Shown: one piece after another, positions 55,733 to 60,000 of the stretch
Layout of the letters: every line of letters begins with the position of its first letter
Position numbering within the stretch: position 1 is the first letter of the stretch
DNA from: Adiantum capillus-veneris
Taxonomy: Eukaryota > Streptophyta > Polypodiopsida > Polypodiales > Pteridaceae
NCBI GenBank assembly: GCA_014529385.2
Contig: CM043962.1
Coordinates: 85,622,180 to 85,682,179, forward strand
Direction: 5' to 3'
DNA length: 60,000 nt
Program-made: the position numbers and the translations under genes
Notes under the pieces: model-generated
Seen by the model: only the letters and a program-made list of their open reading frames with translations
Told to the model about the DNA's origin: nothing
Databases searched by the model: none

Positions 55733-56045
55733 CAAATTGGACCAGCAAATTGTGTTCACACACTTGTTTACATAGAATTTATGTAAATGTAGCAATCAAA
55801 AAAGCGATGATAATTGATGCTCTTTAAAAAAAATACAAAAGGATATTTAACATGCAAATTGTGTGCATTTAGATTTTTTACAGAGAATTTATGTAAATGA
55901 AGCATTAAAAATAGTGATAATGCTTGAGAGTCCTTTAAAAAGATAAGAAAATAATATGCAATTTGTGTGCAAATACTTTTTTGCATATAATTTATATAAA
56001 TGGAGCATTTAAAATAGCGATGATTGATGAATAAATTATTCTTTT
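55733..56045. repeat. About 110-bp tandem repeat, three degenerate copies
   Basis: GAATTTATGTAAATG (and ATAATTTATATAAATG), AGCATTAAAAATAG and GCAAATTGTGTGCA recur in order three times. It is AT-rich, with no ORF. It lies between the kinase-like gene and the subterminal motif array. Confidence 0.75.
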
Positions 56046-56141
56046 GAATATGATTAGCTAGTATATAATTACAAATGGATAGTTTAAAACAATAAAATCA
56101 AAAAATTCATATATTTTATATATGAAATACTCTTCACAGTG

Positions 56142-56520
56142 GCATTACCGACCAAGTATTTCATGTTCTTAATACTTAAAAAATTAAATGCACATGCACA
56201 TACAAATTATATGACGTTCGTACGGTCGGGTTAACGACTTGAATGCCACATTTATGCAAAAACAGATGCTTCTAACAAACGACGCTCTATTAGCCGCGTT
56301 ACCGATTGGGTGCCGCCTAATCTAAGGAGAAACAATGGCTTGCATACGAACATCATATAGCCGTGTTACCGATCGATGCCCATATGTTTTTTGGGTAAGG
56401 GGAAGGGAAGTTGAATTACCATAAAGATACTAGATTCACCGCGTTAACGATGTAGTACCCAGACAGTAAGCCAATACTTACCACAAGGACATCGTCTTCC
56501 CTGCGTCACCGAGGTGATGC
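56142..56520. repeat. Six spaced motifs CCGCGTTACCGAT, likely subterminal repeats
   Basis: Related motifs occur near 56142 (GGCATTACCGACC), 56222 (GGTCGGGTTAACGACTTG), 56290 (CCGCGTTACCGATTGGGTGCC), 56350 (CCGTGTTACCGATCGATGCC), 56434 (CCGCGTTAACGATG) and 56498 (CTGCGTCACCGAGGTGATGCC). Spacing is 60-84 bp. Such arrays of transposase-binding motifs lie near the ends of hAT and CACTA elements. No gene is seen from 56046 to 56633. Confidence 0.65.
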
Positions 56521-56633
56521 CTCCGTGATAAGCACTATACCGTAGAACAGCTTACACACACACTCCCATTGTATGGTAAGGTACCTTATTACTACCGTGC
56601 AATACGACAAAAGGCACGCTACCACACAGCACA

Positions 56634-58720
56634 TGTGAGCTCCCCACCCCGCCGTTTCCAATGGCGGATCTGATGGTGAACTTGGTGGCCACTAGATCTA
56701 TTGCGGAAGAAAACAAAATGGTTCAGGGTTCGACTAGTGGACGATCTCTCATCACAAAGTGAATCGAGTTCGAGCCTGCTAGCAGGGAGATCTAGGTCCA
56801 CCTCGCAGGGGAAGCGTACTTGAACTATCTAGTGATCCTAAGACCCACCTTCCAAGAGGAGAGAAACCTCGAGTGCCTTTTTCCCCATGTTTCAGAGGCA
56901 CGTACTCTCGAGAATTCCCCGCTCTAGGGGCAATGAGCATTACTAATATCGAATAAGCACTATGGGGACAGACAGTTCCCGACCAATCGAGACCACCCAT
57001 CTCGTAGGCATTGGCAACCTGAGCCAAGCCCCAACTTTCCACCCCCACACTCACACTTCCTTGTGTGACCTAATTACTACCACAAAGGTTGTTCAACATA
57101 AAGATTCCTTGTTTAATTCCGAATCACATTGTTCGTTAATACAGCCCTTCAACCAGTATTGCAAACAACACCAAGACAGAATTCTAGTAAATATTCTACT
57201 CAAACTTATTCATAAAAGTTCCAATGTTCTGGAGGTACAACATCCCCCCTCCAGCGAGAGTTCACTCCTCCCGTTGCCGCCTAGCTGCCCATACAACTAG
57301 GTATGTCCACCGCATAGAAAGCACGTCATGGACACTCCCACCGCATAGAAAGCAAGACGTGGGTTCCCACCGCATAGAAAGCAAGTCGTGGGTATCCACC
57401 GCATAGAAAGCAAGTCGTGGATTCAAGATCCCTTAACGAGGAACTCTGCCCCCTGTGATCAGTAGGGGGGTCAGGACTGATTCAACATTGGAAATAAAAT
57501 GAACATGTCGAGCTAAATTTTCCCTAGCAGACATTCTTTCCTAATTGCAACCAGCATACCCATCAATCATTTCATTCGTACTTTAGAACTTAATGTACAA
57601 TGAATTCAATGTCGAGGTTTCCGTCGGATTTCTCCAACATGTTTGGGGATATTTTCATTCCTAACTAAACGTGTGCAATATTAAATTAAACAACTTGAAT
57701 GAAATTATGATCTACCTCTTGCATTTCTTCGTCGATGGCCCGTGAGATGGCCGGTATTTGTTCCTCCATGGGAGCTTTTCCCTTTCCGTTCACCTTGCTC
57801 GTTCCTGCCTCGTGGTCGTGGGCTCCACCAAAGCGAGTCCTCTTAACCGGGGCCGTTTTAAACCCACTACTTTAAGTAATTAACTTGGGGAAAAGAGCTA
57901 ATGTCCGTAAGCGTCATAACAAGCCAAATGATAGATTAGCAACCTCAAACAATGCGTGCTACATGAGAGGTTTAGATTTTTCCATATAGCAATCATTATG
58001 GATGACACATAATCCTATGGGAACCGGCTCTAAAGATAATTACTCGGCTTACATGATTAAGAATAATAGGATTTCACTAATGAAATTACCAGAGAGATGA
58101 ATTAAGCACGATTAATCTCTTTCCTAGCAATTAGAGGGTGCAGAATCACCGCATACATAGGTGTGACAAAAACCACCTCTTAGAGACTTAATGACAGATT
58201 AATCTTACCTTAATTATATCTTAATGCATAACATAGATGGATCTAAATCAGCTACAATATTAATGCGTAATAGAAAGAGTGATTCTCATCAATCTACACA
58301 ATTACCAGCTTACCGATTAATTTCTATGCTACCTAGAAAGAGAAATTCTAATAATCGTGGACTAATCATTAATTAAGAGTGATGAATGGCTGATAATTCA
58401 ACTATGGGATGATGATTACATAATAGAATATGGTTAAGGAGAATTTAGAGAGTGATTATAGAGAATTACGACTAGGAATAAGCATAATAGACGAGAAATT
58501 TAGATGGTAATGAAAAGGATTTACAGAAGCATTAATTAGACCGTGGTTACCGTGATTAAGGGATGATAATCCTTTCGATTCTCTGATCTAATCGAGCTTC
58601 TTGAGGCGAGAATTCGACAGCACCTCCCTCCTTGCTTCTCCTTCAAAAGGTGTGTGTTCCGACAGCACTTTCCCAGAGTGTGTGTAGGTGTGTGTGTGTG
58701 TGCACTGTGTGTGTGTGAGC

Positions 58721-58754
<34 letters not shown>

Positions 58755-59419
58755 GCCTTTAAATAGGCTCCTACAGGCTGAAAATCGACCAGCCCTGCTA
58801 TTAGCATCTGGAGGAGCACTCAGTTCACTACATTGGCAAGTCTAGTTGCCTACTCATCAAGTGTCAGGTTGGCTAGTTTAACTGACTCTAAGACTTAGTT
58901 ACTGGCTTGGAAACTCTCCCAGGACTCCCACAAAGCAAGAGGGCGTCCCCTAGCTTCTAAAGCTGATATGGAGTGGGCTGGAACCTGTTCCCACACAGTC
59001 CCGGGCCCCCGGTACCTCCCCGGACAATTGTTAGGAAAATTGGTTCTAGGCTAAAACGGGTCATACGAGTCGGATTTTGATGCCGAAAATTGCTATAGCA
59101 AGCTCTAACTAAGGCGTACTGGCCCGAGTACCTGCTATATTTAGTAGCCCCCAGGGTCCGAAATGCATTTTTTTGAAATTCGGAATACGGGTGCAGTTTT
59201 TCGAGACGATCAAAACTGGACGGGTCAAGTGACCAAAAACTTACTATTTTTGGAATTTTTTTACAAAAATTATTTTAATTCACATTTCGGAGTTTTAAAA
59301 CATTCTAAACATCATGGCACTGACAGAATCTGGAAAACTGCTAAAAATAGTAACTTATTCCATTATATTCGGTTCATGGTACAAGGGTGCTCTTTTTGAT
59401 CGGGGTCAGAGACCTTACA
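56634..59419 (-). repeat. LTR A3: 3' LTR of a minus-strand family A element
   Basis: Read on plus, it runs from TGTGAGCTCCCC to GACCTTACA, 2,786 bp. The polypurine tract and pol C-terminus lie to its right, so it is the 3' LTR. It has the TATA-like box (58758-58765), GT/CA tracts (58680-58752), the leader frame (57716-57856) and the 30-bp array (57304-57425), all in reverse order. Its element's other end is off the window, so a target duplication cannot be checked. Confidence 0.9.
57716..57856 (-). pseudogene. LTR-encoded leader exon, copy A3, start lost
   Basis: The 141-nt frame is intact (APVKRTRFGGAHDHEAGTSK ... AIDEEMQE) and ends GAG|GTAGAT, but the ATG is ACG. No indel or stop occurs. 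Changes against A1 and A2 are mostly conservative. Confidence 0.5.
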
Positions 59420-59430
59420 ACCTCCCCAAC
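59420..59430 (-). other. Polypurine tract of the third family A element
   Basis: The reverse complement reads GTTGGGGAGGT, between the pol stop and the LTR start, identical to 3-13. Confidence 0.8.
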
Positions 59431-59449
59431 GTGAAAAATTGAGATGTCC

Positions 59450-60000
59450 TCATCTCAGGAATCTGCTTGGGTAATCCTTTATAACCGTTGGTTCGTCCTC
59501 CCAAGTTGCATCTTCTTCAGGGTAATGCTTCCACTTTACCAGATGCTCCGTGATAGTTCTGTTGCGTAACTTCCTTTCCCTTGTTTCCAGTACGTAGTCA
59601 GGTTGGAGATCGAGAACTCCTTGTGCTGGCATGACTATATGATCTGAGTCCAAGAATTGATGAGGGTTAGGAATATAGGGTTTGAGTAAGCTGACGTGGA
59701 ATACATCATGAACCTTCAAGTTTGCAGGTAACTTTAGCTTGTAGGCTTGGTCACTCACAAGCTTAATGATCTCGAATGGTCCACAATACCTTGGGCTTAG
59801 CTTCTTATATCTGCCTAGAGATAAGTTGCTCTCCTTTGGTCGGACTCGCAGAAAAACCTTATCTCCTTCTTTGAAAGTTCTTTCCGAACGGTTCTTATCT
59901 GCATAGTGCTTCTGTCTATCCTGAGCGGCCTGAATGTCCTGGCGAATAGCCCTAGTTTGTGCTTCCATATCCTCTAACATCTTTCTAGAGGCTTCTACCC
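59450..60000 (-). CDS. pol: Integrase C-terminus and chromodomain, family A (partial)
   Basis: The frame runs in from the window edge with no stop and ends at TGA 59450-59452. It carries DRQKHYADKNRSERTFKEGD, then KVFLRVRP, a GPY-type module (SPRYCGPFEIIKLVSDQAYK, LPANLKVHDVFHVSLLKPY), and a chromodomain (VLETRERKLRNRTITEHLVK, WKHYPEEDATWE). The three aromatic positions expected for methyl-lysine reading are partly replaced, as in many plant chromoviruses. This places family A among chromoviruses. It is the only undamaged pol sequence in the window and suggests a younger element. Confidence 0.9.
   Translation of the reverse strand, partial: VEASRKMLEDMEAQTRAIRQDIQAAQDRQKHYADKNRSERTFKEGDKVFLRVRPKESNLSLGRYKKLSPRYCGPFEIIKLVSDQAYKLKLPANLKVHDVFHVSLLKPYIPNPHQFLDSDHIVMPAQGVLDLQPDYVLETRERKLRNRTITEHLVKWKHYPEEDATWEDEPTVIKDYPSRFLR

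Larger units (their letters stand above)
34713..56633 (+). mobile_element. hAT-type DNA transposon region, interrupted by a solo LTR
   Basis: The plus-strand transposase is in two parts (34713-35776 and 51264-52393) separated by LTR A2 with a GATAC duplication. Minus-strand kinase-like and RING-like sequences follow tail to tail. A run of six related motifs at 56142-56520 looks like hAT subterminal repeats. I did not find terminal inverted repeats or an 8-bp duplication; the right end is covered or cut by the LTR at 56634. Limits are therefore provisional, and inclusion of the minus-strand genes is inferred. Confidence 0.5.

Overview
This window looks like intergenic DNA from a large, repeat-rich land-plant nuclear genome. 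I see no ordinary host gene, rRNA, true tRNA or organellar sequence. The plant call rests on Ty3/gypsy elements with initiator-tRNA-Met primer sites (TGGTATCAGAGC), chromodomain-bearing pol ends, a plant-type LINE remnant, a tRNA-derived SINE, and intron-containing hAT and other DNA transposons. A fern or other seed-free plant is possible, but that is only an impression. Nearly every coding region carries stops or frameshifts, so most genes are called pseudogenes.

Layout, left half. Family A is a chromovirus with 2.7-2.8 kb LTRs. Its 3' LTR (A1) fills 14-2740. A second, partly deleted family A element follows (3187-3963 plus 8408-9921). Inside it sits a 4.4 kb family B element (B1, minus strand, 3964-8407) flanked by the duplication CTTTT. 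Two plus-strand family B elements follow: B2 (9922-16771) and B3 (17725-23671), separated by a minus-strand LINE remnant. B3 is cut in its integrase by a third gypsy family, C (minus strand, 23674 to about 33535). C has lost its protease/RT region but keeps a long extra ORF between pol and its 3' LTR.

Layout, right half: a nest of insertions. A hAT transposase gene starts at 34713 and stops at 35776, where a solo family A LTR (A2) is inserted; the hAT gene resumes at 51264 after a perfect GATAC target-site duplication. Inside A2 is a 12.2 kb DNA transposon (35810-48032) with perfect 22-bp terminal inverted repeats and the 4-bp duplication CACC. A 288-bp MITE with the same terminal 13 bp also sits in A2 (49935-50222). 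A 92-bp SINE with a 12-bp duplication lies inside the 12.2 kb element. A third family A element (minus strand, LTR 56634-59419, pol end to the window edge) follows.

Most interesting content. The 12.2 kb element encodes an intron-containing DDE-type transposase of a family I cannot name securely (Sola-like is my best guess). Tail to tail with it is a multi-exon minus-strand gene region with a RING-like finger, a basic tail and an FCP1-like phosphatase domain. The hAT region has a parallel layout: transposase, then tail-to-tail minus-strand RING-like and protein-kinase sequences. The non-coding parts of the 12.2 kb element are packed with degenerate CCACTT/AAGTGG half-palindromes. Family A LTRs carry a conserved 47-codon leader exon ending in a splice donor, which could join in phase to an accessory ORF upstream of gag.
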